Source: RYN-230 sp963760405 (GTDB lineage Bacteria; Actinomycetota; Actinomycetes; Streptosporangiales; Streptosporangiaceae). From it: a stretch of DNA of 64,000 nt. The stretch lies in contig CAVXCV010000002.1 of the NCBI GenBank assembly GCA_963760405.1, positions 186,001 to 250,000 of the forward strand. Direction: 5' to 3'. The notes beneath the pieces are model-generated. The model searched no databases. It was not told the origin of the DNA and worked only from the letters and a program-made list of their open reading frames with translations. Both the position numbers and the translations under genes were made by a program. Below, one piece after another: positions 9,326-18,615 of the stretch (position 1 is its first letter; each line of letters opens with the position of its first letter).

Positions 9326-9655
9326 TCATTCGCCGTCCTCCTGCTCGTGGTGTGGCTCGGCCCCGGGCTCGCCGGCCTGGTCCTCGTCGTCCGGCCAGAG
9401 CGTCTTGGCCATCCGGTCGGCCGCCTCGCGGGAGACTTCGGGAGCTACATGGCTGCAGACGTGTTCATCGTCAGCGTGATCTGGCTGTGGCCGAGAATCT
9501 CCATCACCACCCGGGCGGGGACGCCGCCGCGCCTCCGCCGCCGACAGCGGGGCGATCTCGTGCTGCGTGACCTTCGGAGCATCGACCAGAGCCGCCGGGG
9601 TTGACCGCGATCAGTTGCCACTTGACCGCCACGTTCAGGGCACGACGGCATGGGT
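9326..9655 (-). pseudogene. Tyrosine recombinase (phage/ICE integrase) remnant
   Basis: On the minus strand, pieces of an actinobacterial integrase can be read across different frames. First comes CRRALNVAVKWQLIAVNP, then, one base shifted, AALVDAPKVTQHEIAPL. Most of the catalytic domain is deleted. Next come GVPARVVMEILGHSQITLT and MNT and, after a further shift, CSHVAPEVSREAADRMAKTL, ending at the TGA at 9326. The residue in the position of the catalytic Tyr reads Cys. The missing R-H-R core and the broken frames mean it is non-functional. Its place beside tRNA-Lys marks an old integration site. Confidence 0.85.
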
Positions 9656-9771
9656 CAACGAGCACCAGGACCGGGACGCCGAGCGCAGCCAAGTGCAAGC
9701 GACATAAGCCCGGACCACAGGATCGAAATCGCGATCCGGGCGCGGGGCTATTCCCTAATGGCCGCAGAATT

Positions 9772-10335
9772 TCAGCGGATGCGCGATATCCGGAGTCGCT
9801 TTCGGCGCCGAATGACATGCACGATGAGATAGAGGAGGAGCAGCAGGCTGGACAGCTTGTGCCAGGCGAGGTAGAGCGTGTGGCCCGGCAGGGGGATGGT
9901 GAAGGTGCCGATGCTGTGTCCGCTAGAGAGGTCCCAAATGCCTGAGACGAGCACATTAAGGACGAGAAAACCCAAGACGCCGGCTGAGACCGCCAGGCGC
10001 CGCTGGCGCGCCTGAGAGCCCCAGGTAGCGAGCTGGCGGGTGAGACGTGCGAGGGTGTGCCGTCGCTGCCCAAGGTGGACGATCACCAATGCCAAGAAGA
10101 AGCAGGCAATGACTACATGGATGGTGACCCGATCGTTGATGCCGAAGAGAAGCATGGGCACCAGGGCGACGAGGAGACTGGCGATTAGCGTGAGGTGTAC
10201 CCACCATCGCGAGCGGGTCCGGGCGTCGCTGGCAGTCCGATCGGTGATCACCTGGGCATTGGGCGCGCTGGAGGGGGAGGCGGCACCCGGGTGCTCGGTC
10301 ATCTCGGGCTTCCCATCTACGGTTAGGTCGAGCAC
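9772..10335 (-). CDS. Four-helix membrane protein, DUF4405/cytochrome b561-like
   Basis: A 187-residue protein with a polar, Ser/Thr-rich N-terminal 40 residues and four hydrophobic segments. Histidines face each other across the helices: IHVVIACFFLALVIVHLG in helix 2 and WHKLSSLLLLLYLIVHVIR in helix 4, a layout used for bis-histidine heme binding in DUF4405 and b561-like proteins. A redox or heme-binding role is inferred from this pattern only. It stands alone, beside the integrase remnant, and could be cargo of the lost element. Confidence 0.6.
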   Translation of the reverse strand: MLDLTVDGKPEMTEHPGAASPSSAPNAQVITDRTASDARTRSRWWVHLTLIASLLVALVPMLLFGINDRVTIHVVIACFFLALVIVHLGQRRHTLARLTRQLATWGSQARQRRLAVSAGVLGFLVLNVLVSGIWDLSSGHSIGTFTIPLPGHTLYLAWHKLSSLLLLLYLIVHVIRRRKRLRISRIR

Positions 10336-10607
10336 GGGGCGACATGTTTCAGGCCACCAGGCGGATTGCGTGTGACCACCCGGTGCCGGGCGGCGCCGGG
10401 CGGGTGCCGCGGGCTGGTGCTCACCGGTGAAACAATCCTGGCCAGCGCGGTGCTAGCGCGCCATAGGGCTGGCACCCGCACCTGTGGTGGACCTGGACCT
10501 ACCGGCGATCGGACTTCGGTCATGATCATCCATGAGCGCGGGAACGCGGCAGTGGCCGCCCAGGCTGCAACAACCCCGGGCACGCGCGGGGCCAGCAATC
10601 CGGGGCG
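10336..10607. other. Intergenic region without a convincing gene
   Basis: Weak open frames exist on both strands, but none has a ribosome-binding site or recognisable protein features. It probably contains the promoter of the membrane protein gene, which starts at 10335. Confidence 0.4.
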
Positions 10608-10740
10608 GCTGGCTACCCGGGGGGGCTGGCTACCCGGGCGGGGCTGACTACCCGGGCGGGGCTGGCTACCCGGGCGGGGCTGGCTACCCGGGCGAGGCTG
10701 GCTACCCGGGCGGGGCTGGCTACCTGGGCGAGGCTGGCTT
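10608..10740. repeat. 18-bp tandem repeat array
   Basis: About seven copies of an 18-bp unit GGGGCTGGCTACCCGGGC with one to three changes per copy run into the 3' end of the dppDF-like gene. Read on plus, the unit would encode Ala-Gly-Tyr-Pro-Gly-Gly repeats, but no gene start supports that. A CCCGGG core sits in nearly every unit. Confidence 0.85.
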
Positions 10741-12555
10741 CGCCAGCCGGGGCACGTCGGCCATCAGCCGGGCGGTGTAGCGGCTGCTGGGGCGGCCCAG
10801 GACCTGCTCGGCGGGCCCCGCCTCGACGATCTCGCCCTGCCGCAGCACGACCGCGGACTGGGCGATGCTGCGGACCAGGGGCAGGTTGTGCGTGATGAAG
10901 ATCATGGCGAGATGACGCTCGGCCGCGGCGGCGCGGAGCAGTTCCACGATCACCGCCTGCACCGACACGTCCAGCGCCGAGGTGACCTCGTCGCACACGA
11001 GCAGGTCCGGCTCGGCCACCAGGGCGCGGGCGATCGCGACCCGCTGCCGCTCCCCGCCGGACAGCTGATCGGGATACCGGGACAGGAAGCCGCGGCCGAG
11101 CGAGACGTCCGCCAACGCGCTGGCCGCCCGCTCGGCCTGGTCGCGCCGGGACAGGGCGAGGAACCGGTGCAGCGGCTCGGCCACGATCTGGCCGACCGTC
11201 TTCCGGGGATTGAGCGAGGTGTAAGGATTCTGGAACACGTACTGGATCTGCCTGAGGACCTGCTTCGGGCGGTCCCGGGCCGCCGGTACCAGCGGGACGC
11301 CCTGAAGGGCCATCTCGCCGGTCCAGTTCCGGTGCAATCCGGTGATGCAGCGGGCCAGCGTGGTCTTGCCGGAGCCAGACTCGCCGACGATCGCGACGCA
11401 GGCCCGCGCGGGCACGTCCATGTCGATGCCGGACAGCACCGGCCCGGACCCGTAGCGGGCGGAGACACCCCGGACCGCCAGCACCGCCGCTCCCGCCGGG
11501 GCGGCGTCCGCCGCGCCGGACGGGGAGGGCCGTGGCGGGCCAGCCGCGATCTGCGTCACCCGCACGCAGCGCACGGTCCGGTCCGCCAGGACCACCTGCT
11601 CCGGCTCACCAGCCCGGCACTGGCCGAGCGCGAACTCACAGCGCGGGGCAAAGGTACAGCCCGGGCCGCGCCGCCCGGGCGGCGGCTGCTGCCCGGGGAT
11701 CCCGGTCAGCCGCCCGGCGCGGTCCGGGGCAGGCACGGAGGCGAGCAGCCCCTGGGTATATGGGTGCAGCGGGCGGCCGAACAGCGGCCCGGCCGGCCCG
11801 GACTCCACCACCCGGCCGGCGTACATGACCGCCACCTCGGCCACCAGTTCGCTGACCACGGCCAGGTCGTGGCTGACGTACACAGCCGCCACCTGGTAAC
11901 CACGGCAGAGGCCCCGCACGGTGTCCAGGATGTGCCGCTGGGTGGAGACGTCCAGGCCGGTGGTGGGCTCGTCCAGGACGATCAGCGCGGGCCGGCAGGC
12001 AAAGGCCATGGCCAGCGCGACCCGTTGCTGCTGGCCGCCGGACAGCTGATGCGGGTACCGGCGCAGCATGTCCGGGGTCGCGTCCAGCGAGGCCTCGCGC
12101 ATGACCTCGAGCACCCGGGCCTCAGGCGGCCCGGCGGTGTTGGGGTGCACTCGCAGCGCTTCCCGTAGCTGGTAGCCGATCCGCAGCGCCGGGTTCAGCG
12201 CGGCCGCCGGGTCCTGCGGCACATAGCTGACCCTGGCCCCGCGCACCTGCCGCAGCTCGGCCGGCCCCAGCCGGAGCAGGTCGGCCCCGTCCAGCCGGAT
12301 CTCGCCGCGGCTGATGCACAGGCCACGCCGGGTGTGCCCGAGCAGGGCCAGGGCCACCGTGGTCTTCCCCGACCCGGACTCCCCGACCAGGCCGAGCACC
12401 TCGCCCGGCCGCACCGCGAAGCTGACCCCGCTGACCACCAACGGGCCGCGCTGGCCGCAGCGGATGTCCAACTCGCGGACATCCAGCCGGACATCGCCGG
12501 AGGGCCCGGCCGAGCCGTCCCCGGTGACCGTGGCCGGCCTGCCGCCGGCGCTCAA
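10720..12555 (-). CDS. Peptide/nickel ABC transporter, fused double ATPase (DppD-DppF type)
   Basis: A 611-residue cytoplasmic protein that joins the two ATPases of a family-5 importer. Domain 1 has GESGSGKTT, LSGGQQQRVALAMA and LIVLDEPTTGLD. Between the domains lies the Cys-rich OppD/F C-terminal motif (GCTFAPRCEFALGQC). Domain 2 has GESGSGKTT, LSGGERQRVAIARAL and LLVCDEVTSALD. The likely start is the TTG at 12555, whose bases overlap the TGA of the upstream permease (TTGA), consistent with coupling. The frame stays open back through the permease gene, but that upstream part is not protein-like. Last of three genes in the order permease, permease, ATPase. Confidence 0.88.
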   Translation of the reverse strand: MSAGGRPATVTGDGSAGPSGDVRLDVRELDIRCGQRGPLVVSGVSFAVRPGEVLGLVGESGSGKTTVALALLGHTRRGLCISRGEIRLDGADLLRLGPAELRQVRGARVSYVPQDPAAALNPALRIGYQLREALRVHPNTAGPPEARVLEVMREASLDATPDMLRRYPHQLSGGQQQRVALAMAFACRPALIVLDEPTTGLDVSTQRHILDTVRGLCRGYQVAAVYVSHDLAVVSELVAEVAVMYAGRVVESGPAGPLFGRPLHPYTQGLLASVPAPDRAGRLTGIPGQQPPPGRRGPGCTFAPRCEFALGQCRAGEPEQVVLADRTVRCVRVTQIAAGPPRPSPSGAADAAPAGAAVLAVRGVSARYGSGPVLSGIDMDVPARACVAIVGESGSGKTTLARCITGLHRNWTGEMALQGVPLVPAARDRPKQVLRQIQYVFQNPYTSLNPRKTVGQIVAEPLHRFLALSRRDQAERAASALADVSLGRGFLSRYPDQLSGGERQRVAIARALVAEPDLLVCDEVTSALDVSVQAVIVELLRAAAAERHLAMIFITHNLPLVRSIAQSAVVLRQGEIVEAGPAEQVLGRPSSRYTARLMADVPRLAKPASPR

Positions 12556-13509
12556 CCGGCACCGCCTGCGGCCGGCCCCAGGTCGTCGAGCAGCGCCGCC
12601 TCCTCTGGCCTGCGGTCCATGCCCAGCGCCACCCGGCCGACCGCGTCGGTCAGCAGGTTCGTGCCGATGGTGAGCAGGGCGATGACCAGGGCGGGGATGA
12701 TCACCGCCCAGGGGTTCAGCGCCAGCCCGGCGCGGTTCTCGTTGATCATGGTTCCCCAGCTCGGGGCGGGCGGCGGCTGGCCGAACCCCAGGAACGACAG
12801 CCCCGCCATGACAATGATCGAGTAGGTCAGCCGCAGTCCCGTCTCCACCATGAGCGGAGTGCTCAGGCTGGGCAGGATCTCCTTGGCCATGACCGCGGCC
12901 GGGCGCACCCCCTGGAGTTCGGCCACCTTGATGAAGTCCCGCTCGGAGATGTCCAGGGTCGCCGCCCGCAGCACCCTGGCCACCGCGGGCGCGTGGGTTA
13001 GGCCGACGGCGAGCACGATCAGCCACAGCCGGGCGCCCAGGATGCTCAGCAGCAGCAGGGCGAAGACCAGCTGGGGGAAGGCCAGGATCACGTCCACGGT
13101 GCGCATGATCAGCCCGTCGGAACGGCCGCGAAGATACGCGGCGCTGATACCGGCCGCCGCGCCCGCGGCGATCCCGATCGCGGTCGCGCAGACCGCCATC
13201 AGCAACAGCAGCCACCCGCCGTCCAGGACCCGGGCCAGGACATCCCGGCCGAGGAAGTCGGCACCGAGCGGGAACTGGCCGGACGGCCTGGCGAAGGGCA
13301 CGGTGAGCAGCGCGTCCGGCGATTCCGGCGCCACGAACGGGCCGATGACCGCGACCACCACGACCAGCCCGGCCAATGCCAGGCCGATGCCGCCACGCGG
13401 GGTGCGTACCGCCTGGCCCGCGGTGGCCAGCCACTGATGCCGGCGGATCCGGTTGAACAGCGGGCTGATCCGGCCCGGGGCGCCGGGCCGCGCCAGGCTG
13501 AGCCGTCAT
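12552..13509 (-). CDS. Peptide/nickel ABC transporter permease (DppC type), probable frameshift near start
   Basis: Inner-membrane permease with the DppC signature: FPLGADFLGRDVLARVLDGG, the EAA loop ERDFIKVAELQGVRPAAVM, and LTYSIIVMAGLSFLGFG. In this frame the only standard start is a TTG at 13376, which would cut the protein just before TM1. Family-like sequence (NRIRRHQWLATAGQAVRTPR) continues upstream in the same frame without a start. An ATG with GGTGGGGG upstream exists at 13509 in the other frame. A one-base insertion between 13509 and about 13460 joins them, and the 958-nt span is one base over a multiple of three. Confidence 0.8.
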
Positions 13510-13523
13510 GCCTACCCCCACCC

Positions 13524-14630
13524 CTACCTGGGAATCCGGTGCCGCGGCGTGGCCAGCAGCGCGATCACGTCGGTCACGATGTTCATGAACACGTAGAACG
13601 CGGCCAGTAGCACCACGGTGAACTGGATGACCGGGATGTCGCGGTTATCGACGGCGTAAACCAGGCCCTGGCCGATCCCGGGGAAGGCGAAGACGTACTC
13701 CACCACGACCACCCCGCCCGCCAGGTACAGAAAGTTCAGCCCGATGACCTGGATCACCGGCGCGGTGGCGTTGGGCAGCGCGTGCACGAGCACGATCCGC
13801 CACATCGGCACGCCTTTGAGCTGGGCCATCTCCACATAGTCGGACTCCAGCGCCTCTATCATCGCTGCCCGCGTCATCCGCTGGATGTACGGCACGATCA
13901 CGATGACCAGGGTGGCCGTCGGCAAGATCAGTAACTGCGGAGCGCTCCAGGCGTAGCTGCCCGGCGGCAGCAGGGACACCGCGGGCAGCAGGTGGGTGAC
14001 CACGGTCGAGAACAGGATGACCAGGCCGATCGCGACCACGAACTCGGGAAGCGCGGTCACCGCCAGCGCAGCGACCGAGGTGACGTGGTCGAACCAGCCG
14101 TCCCTGCGGAGCGCGGCCAGCGCGCCCAGCGCGACCCCGGCCACGGCGCCGATGACCCCGGTGACCAGCATCAGCACGGCCGAGTTGAGGAGCCGCGGGG
14201 CGACGTAACCCCAGACCGGCTGGTCGTTGACCAGCGAGTGGCCGAGGTGGCCGGTGAACAGGCCGGAGAACCAGAGCCAGTACTGGTCCAGCAGGCTGCG
14301 GTTCAGGTGCAGGGCGGCTTCCAGCCGGTGCAGGGCGGCTGGGCTGCTGGCCGCCGTGCGCCCGAGCACCGCGTTGGCCGCGTTGCCGGGCAGCACCTGA
14401 GTGGCCAGGAAGACCAGCACCGACACCACGAATAAGGTGAACACGCCCACCGCGGCGCGCTGGCCGAACAGGGAGAGCACCGGGTGCGCCGCCCGGTCCG
14501 GCCGCGGCTGACCGCGGCGGCCAGCAGGTCCTGCGCCCGCAGGCCGCCGACTGGCGGGCAGCGGGCCTGCGGTCCGCTCCGGCTCCGGTTCCGGCCGCTG
14601 GGCGGCCTGGGCGCTTGCCACGTCGTCCAT
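13524..14630 (-). CDS. Peptide/nickel ABC transporter permease (DppB type)
   Basis: Inner-membrane permease, 368 residues. A 55-residue Pro/Arg-rich cytoplasmic tail precedes TM1 (GVFTLFVVSVLVFLATQVLP). The DppB hallmarks are PGNAANAVLG, the EAA loop ESDYVEMAQLKGVPMWRIVL, and FAFPGIGQGLVYAV. It is first of a three-gene minus-strand operon with the second permease 14 bases downstream. The matching binding protein is probably the family-5 lipoprotein at 16841-18454, transcribed the other way. Confidence 0.9.
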   Translation of the reverse strand: MDDVASAQAAQRPEPEPERTAGPLPASRRPAGAGPAGRRGQPRPDRAAHPVLSLFGQRAAVGVFTLFVVSVLVFLATQVLPGNAANAVLGRTAASSPAALHRLEAALHLNRSLLDQYWLWFSGLFTGHLGHSLVNDQPVWGYVAPRLLNSAVLMLVTGVIGAVAGVALGALAALRRDGWFDHVTSVAALAVTALPEFVVAIGLVILFSTVVTHLLPAVSLLPPGSYAWSAPQLLILPTATLVIVIVPYIQRMTRAAMIEALESDYVEMAQLKGVPMWRIVLVHALPNATAPVIQVIGLNFLYLAGGVVVVEYVFAFPGIGQGLVYAVDNRDIPVIQFTVVLLAAFYVFMNIVTDVIALLATPRHRIPR

Positions 14631-15431
14631 CCTCCAGCCCGCCGGGGCAGTGCCACCCGGGCCGGCCCGGCCGTCCGCTGCCTGGTCGTCCTGCCGCTGT
14701 GGCGGGACCGGGTGCCCGTCACGCTGGCAACAGAACCTGCTCTACCGTAACCAGGCCGCTACGCCATGACAACGACATAGCCCATGCCCGGCCCATCGGC
14801 CGGCCCACCCGGCCCGGCTCACGCCAGCCACACCGCCACACCGCAGGTGCAACCCCCGGTTACCACCAAGAGAACGTTTTGATCACCTACCCGCCCTATA
14901 CGTACACATATGCACCACATTCAAGGAAATCACCGGCCTGACCCAGCAATGCGCTCAGTAACGCCCGGCCGGAGCGGGCCTGGGCGCCTCGCCCGGACCG
15001 GGGCTTACCCTATGGTTATACGGGCCTAACGACCGGGATTTGCCTGCCGCGGCAACCGGGCCACTTTGCCGGAATCGGCCTATGTCCCGCCGTTGCCGGC
15101 GCTATTCTCCTCGCAACGCAAAACCCGCGCGCTGAGCAGTCTCGCTACCACCAGCCATGGCTGCCAGTTATGGCTGTGCGCATTCATCATCCAATCGCCT
15201 GTTAACCCTGATGTCACGTCAGCGGAGTTTGGGGCAGCCGGTGCCTGGCTTTCATTTGGAGAATTACGTTCTCTTAGTGGTCCGTGAAACGGATGTTACG
15301 TGGCGGGATGATGAGGCGCCCGCGAGAAGAACGGGCACCGCGGCGGGCTCCCCCCGGCCGCCCGGCCAGGGCCATCCGGCTGGTCCGCGGCCTGCTCCGC
15401 AGCCTGGCTCGGGCGGGGAGGTCAGGGGCAG
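14631..15431. other. Divergent promoter region, 801 bases without a gene
   Basis: It lies between the permease operon (minus) and the MDR oxidoreductase (plus). The stretch 14860-15290 is notably AT-richer than the rest of the window and probably carries both promoters. Short open frames here lack ribosome-binding sites and protein-like composition. I see no repeat or RNA structure that I can name. Confidence 0.45.
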
Positions 15432-16463
15432 GTGAAAGCGGCGGCGTTCTACGAATACGGGCCCGCGGAGGCGATGCAGTACGCGGACATTCCCGACCCG
15501 GTGATCGGCCCCGGCGACATCCTGGTCCGGGTCCAGGCCTGCGGGGTCAACCACTCCGACCTCGACTCCCGCGCCGGGATCTCCCGGTGGCCGTTCGACC
15601 TGCCCATGGTCCTCGGGGCCGAGTTCGCTGGCACCGTGGTCGAGGTAGGCGACCAGGCCGGGCCCATCCAGGCCGGCGACCTGGTGACCGCGCTGCAGCA
15701 GTACAGCTGCGGCCGCTGCCCGCAGTGCGCCCGGTGGCGGCCAGATCTCTGCGATTCCTTCGAGATCTTCGGTACCACCCGCTGGGGCGGGTACGGCGAA
15801 CTGGTCCGGGTGCCGGCCGAGGTGGCCGTCCCGCTCGACCCGGCGGACGACCCGCTGGCCGTAGCCGCCGGGCAGTGCGTGGTCAGCACCGCGTGGCACA
15901 TGGTCAACCGGCTGGCCCTGGTCCGGCCCGGCGACCTCGTGCTGGTGCCCTCGGCTTCCGGGGGCGTGGCGGGCGCCCTGGTCCAGTGCGCCAAGCTGGC
16001 CGGGGCCACGGTGGTGGCCACGGCGGGCACAGCGGCCAAGGCCGCCCGGGTCGCATCGCTCGGCGCGGACGCGGTCATCGTCCGGGGCGAGGGTGACATC
16101 GCCGCCGAGCTGATGCGGGCGACCAGCGGCCGCCACTTCGACTCGGTCCTGGACACCGTGGGCGGCGGGCTGTTCGGCACGCACCTGTCCCTGCTGCGCG
16201 AGGAAGGCACGCTCGTCACCTGCGGCGCGCATGCGGGCGAGGTGGTCCCGCTGGACCTGATCCCGTTGTTCCGGAACGGCTGGCGGATCGTGGGCTTCCG
16301 GGTGGCTCCCCCTGACGAGCTGGCCACCTCGCTGGAGCTCATCCGGCGCGGGTCGATCAGCGTGCCCATCGCCGCCACCTTCCCGGTCAGTGACGCTGCT
16401 GCGGCGCACCGGCTCCTGGAACGGCACCAGCATGTCGGGAAAATACTCCTGGTAGCCGAGTAA
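15432..16463 (+). CDS. Zinc-type medium-chain dehydrogenase/reductase (quinone oxidoreductase-like)
   Basis: A 343-residue MDR-superfamily NAD(P)-dependent oxidoreductase. The N-terminal GroES-like domain has ACGVNHSDLDSR and GAEFAGTVVEVG. A four-Cys structural-zinc lobe follows (CGRCPQC and, later, RPDLC). The cofactor domain has VLVPSASGGVAGALVQCAKL, in which SGGVAG replaces the usual GxGxxG. It could be an alcohol dehydrogenase or a quinone/enoyl reductase; the substrate is unknown. The GTG start follows GGGGAGGTCAGGGGCAG. It sits between two parts of the peptide transporter. Confidence 0.88.
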   Translation: MKAAAFYEYGPAEAMQYADIPDPVIGPGDILVRVQACGVNHSDLDSRAGISRWPFDLPMVLGAEFAGTVVEVGDQAGPIQAGDLVTALQQYSCGRCPQCARWRPDLCDSFEIFGTTRWGGYGELVRVPAEVAVPLDPADDPLAVAAGQCVVSTAWHMVNRLALVRPGDLVLVPSASGGVAGALVQCAKLAGATVVATAGTAAKAARVASLGADAVIVRGEGDIAAELMRATSGRHFDSVLDTVGGGLFGTHLSLLREEGTLVTCGAHAGEVVPLDLIPLFRNGWRIVGFRVAPPDELATSLELIRRGSISVPIAATFPVSDAAAAHRLLERHQHVGKILLVAE

Positions 16464-16840
16464 ACCGCCACCCGAGCCAATTCGCCGAATCCGTAGATGA
16501 CCGAGAGATCACGCAGGAGCGACCTTTGTGGCAATGCTGGCATAACCGGCATACGTGGCATATGCCGCCCCGTCGGCCGCCCCGATCCAGCTGGCGGCAA
16601 CCCCGGCCCGCACCACCTTTTCTGGTTGTCAGTGGTGCCGGGATTAACAGTAAGCTGCGGTCATGCCCAAGTCGCTGGCACGATCATCCGCCTTGTGAGA
16701 TTATGACCGCGTTAGCAGCACACGCCGTTTTCCGGGGGGATTGGCGCTTTGATGCCGAGCCGGGGCAGCGATGCGCTTGCATGATCATGCTCCCTGAATA
16801 CGGCCTGCATCAATAGCTGGAACCCCGTGGAGGTAGGCCC
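16464..16840. other. Upstream region of the peptide-binding protein
   Basis: No gene is visible. TTGTCAGTG at 16626-16634 resembles the -26 element of PafBC-dependent DNA-damage promoters, but the TAAGCT-like -10 lies 16 bases on instead of 8, and only an 11-codon frame (ATG about 16663) follows. I take this as a decayed copy. The promoter of the binding-protein gene should lie at about 16700-16800. Confidence 0.35.
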
Positions 16841-18454
16841 GTGGACCGATCGGATCAGAGTAGCTCGGCGCAGCTGGCAGAGGGATTGGGGCGACGCCAA
16901 TTCCTCCGCGGGATTGCCGCCGCCGGCGCCATGGCAGGCGCCGGTAGCTTACTGGCGGCCTGCGGTGGGGCCAGTTCCGGCAGCACCCAGCCAGCCCAGA
17001 CCGGTCGTCCGCGCCGCGGCGGCAACCTGAAGCTGGGCCTCACCGGCGGCTCCAGCTCGGACACGGTCGATCCGCACAAGAGCCTGACCTACGTGGACAC
17101 CGCCCGGCTGCAGTCGCTCTACCAGCCTCTGGTCCAGCTCAACGGGCAGGCCCAGGTCGAGTACGTGCTGGCGGAGTCGATCACTGCGCAGCCCGGGTCG
17201 CTGTCCGAATGGATCATCCGCCTCCGGCCCGGCGTTACCTTCCACAACGGCAAGGACTTCACCGCGCAGGACGTCATCTTCACCTTCCAGCGGGTCTTCT
17301 CCAACGGTTTCACCGGGAAATCCGGTCTCGGCCCGATCGACATGGCCGGCACGACAGCACTCGACAAGCTCACCGTCCACGTTCAGCTGACCAAGCCCTT
17401 TGCTAGTTTCGTCGACCAGCTGGCCGCGTTCTGGTACAACCTGTACATCGCCCCGGTCGGCCTGAATGCGGCCAATCCGGTCGGCACCGGGGCGTTCGCC
17501 TTCCAGAGCTTCACCCCCGGCCAGCGCAGCGTGTTCAAGCGCAACCCGCACTACTGGAAATCCGGGCTTCCCTACGTGGATACCCTCACCATCATCGATT
17601 TCAGTGACAACACCACCTTGCAGGACGCGCTGGTGACCGGCGTCATCCAGGGGGCCGGGGCACTCGACGGACCGCAGATCGCGTCGCTGTCCACCACCAG
17701 CGGCATCAAGACCGTCGTATCGCAATCCGGGGAGATAATCCCGTTCACGATGCGCGTCGACCAGCCGCCGTTCAATGACGTCAACGTCCGCCAGGCACTG
17801 CGCCTGCTGGTCGACCGGCCGCAGCTGATCGACTCGGCACTCGACGGTTACGGGGTGGTCGCCAATGATCTCTTCTCCCCCTATGATCCCGACTTCGACC
17901 ACTCGCTGGTCCGGGCCGCGCAAGGCGATATCCAGCAGGCCAAGTTCCTGCTGAAGAAGGCCGGCCACGATGGCCTGACGGTGAACCTCACCACGTCGGC
18001 GGTGGCAACGGGCACGGTCGCCATGGCCACCGTCCTGGCTGCTCAGGCCAAGGTGGCGGGAGTCACGGTCAACCTTAACAACGCCCCGCCCGGTACTTTT
18101 TTCGGGCCGAACTACCTCAAATGGCCGTTCGCCCAGGACTACTACAACTACTACCCATACCTGGCCCAGGTCGCGGAGTCGATGCTGACCAACTCGCCGT
18201 TCAATGAGACGCACACGGACAGCTCCTACTACACAGGCCTCTACAATCAGGCGAATTCGACCGCTGACCCGTCGCTGCGCAAAGAGCTCATCTATGAGAT
18301 GCAGAAGTTCGACTTCAACGAGGGCGGGTACATCATCCCGGCCTACATCGACGTGCTCGACGCCTACAGCGACAAGATAACCGGCTACTCAGCCGGGAAG
18401 GTCGGGCAGCCGCTGTCGAACTTCGATTTCGAGCATTTCGCCTTTACCGGCTGA
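16841..18454 (+). CDS. ABC transporter substrate-binding lipoprotein, family 5 (peptide/nickel type)
   Basis: A 537-residue exported lipoprotein. The N terminus has a twin-arginine-like motif GRRQFLRGIAAAG, a hydrophobic stretch and the lipobox LLAAC. The mature part shows SBP_bac_5 features: DTVDPHKSL, LAESI, WIIRLRPGVTFHNGKDFTAQ, VGTGAFAFQSF, NPHYWK and FNDVNVRQALRLLVDR. It should deliver peptides or similar solutes to the DppB/C/DF-like proteins encoded 2.2 kb away on the other strand. GGAGG lies about 9 bases before the GTG start. The gene ends before a strong hairpin terminator. Confidence 0.92.
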   Translation: MDRSDQSSSAQLAEGLGRRQFLRGIAAAGAMAGAGSLLAACGGASSGSTQPAQTGRPRRGGNLKLGLTGGSSSDTVDPHKSLTYVDTARLQSLYQPLVQLNGQAQVEYVLAESITAQPGSLSEWIIRLRPGVTFHNGKDFTAQDVIFTFQRVFSNGFTGKSGLGPIDMAGTTALDKLTVHVQLTKPFASFVDQLAAFWYNLYIAPVGLNAANPVGTGAFAFQSFTPGQRSVFKRNPHYWKSGLPYVDTLTIIDFSDNTTLQDALVTGVIQGAGALDGPQIASLSTTSGIKTVVSQSGEIIPFTMRVDQPPFNDVNVRQALRLLVDRPQLIDSALDGYGVVANDLFSPYDPDFDHSLVRAAQGDIQQAKFLLKKAGHDGLTVNLTTSAVATGTVAMATVLAAQAKVAGVTVNLNNAPPGTFFGPNYLKWPFAQDYYNYYPYLAQVAESMLTNSPFNETHTDSSYYTGLYNQANSTADPSLRKELIYEMQKFDFNEGGYIIPAYIDVLDAYSDKITGYSAGKVGQPLSNFDFEHFAFTG

Positions 18455-18478
18455 CCTTCCTGGGCGTACCGGCCGAAA

Positions 18479-18519
18479 GGCTCCTGCCCCCGCCCGGTTA
18501 CCGGGCGGGGGCAGGAGCC
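18479..18519. terminator. Strong hairpin terminator
   Basis: A perfect 19-bp stem (GGCTCCTGCCCCCGCCCGG and complement) with a TTA loop lies between the convergent binding-protein genes. Confidence 0.9.
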
Positions 18520-18615
18520 CAGGGGGCTCAGCGCTGGATCCTCACCGCCTGCTCACCGGCGCAGGGCTCACCGGAACAGGACGCGCCGGAAGAGGACGCG
18601 CCGGAGGAAGCGGGC

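Noticed and set aside
10604..10740. CRISPR array
   Set aside because: The 18-bp units are contiguous, with no spacers and no cas genes.
10720..13521. A single 933-residue transporter protein
   Set aside because: The first 320 residues are shadow of the permease gene, low-complexity and not family-like; the real ATPase begins at about 12555.
15066..15287. Small gene in the 14.6-15.4 kb divergent region
   Set aside because: 73-codon frame without ribosome-binding site, with mixed composition and no similarity I recognise.
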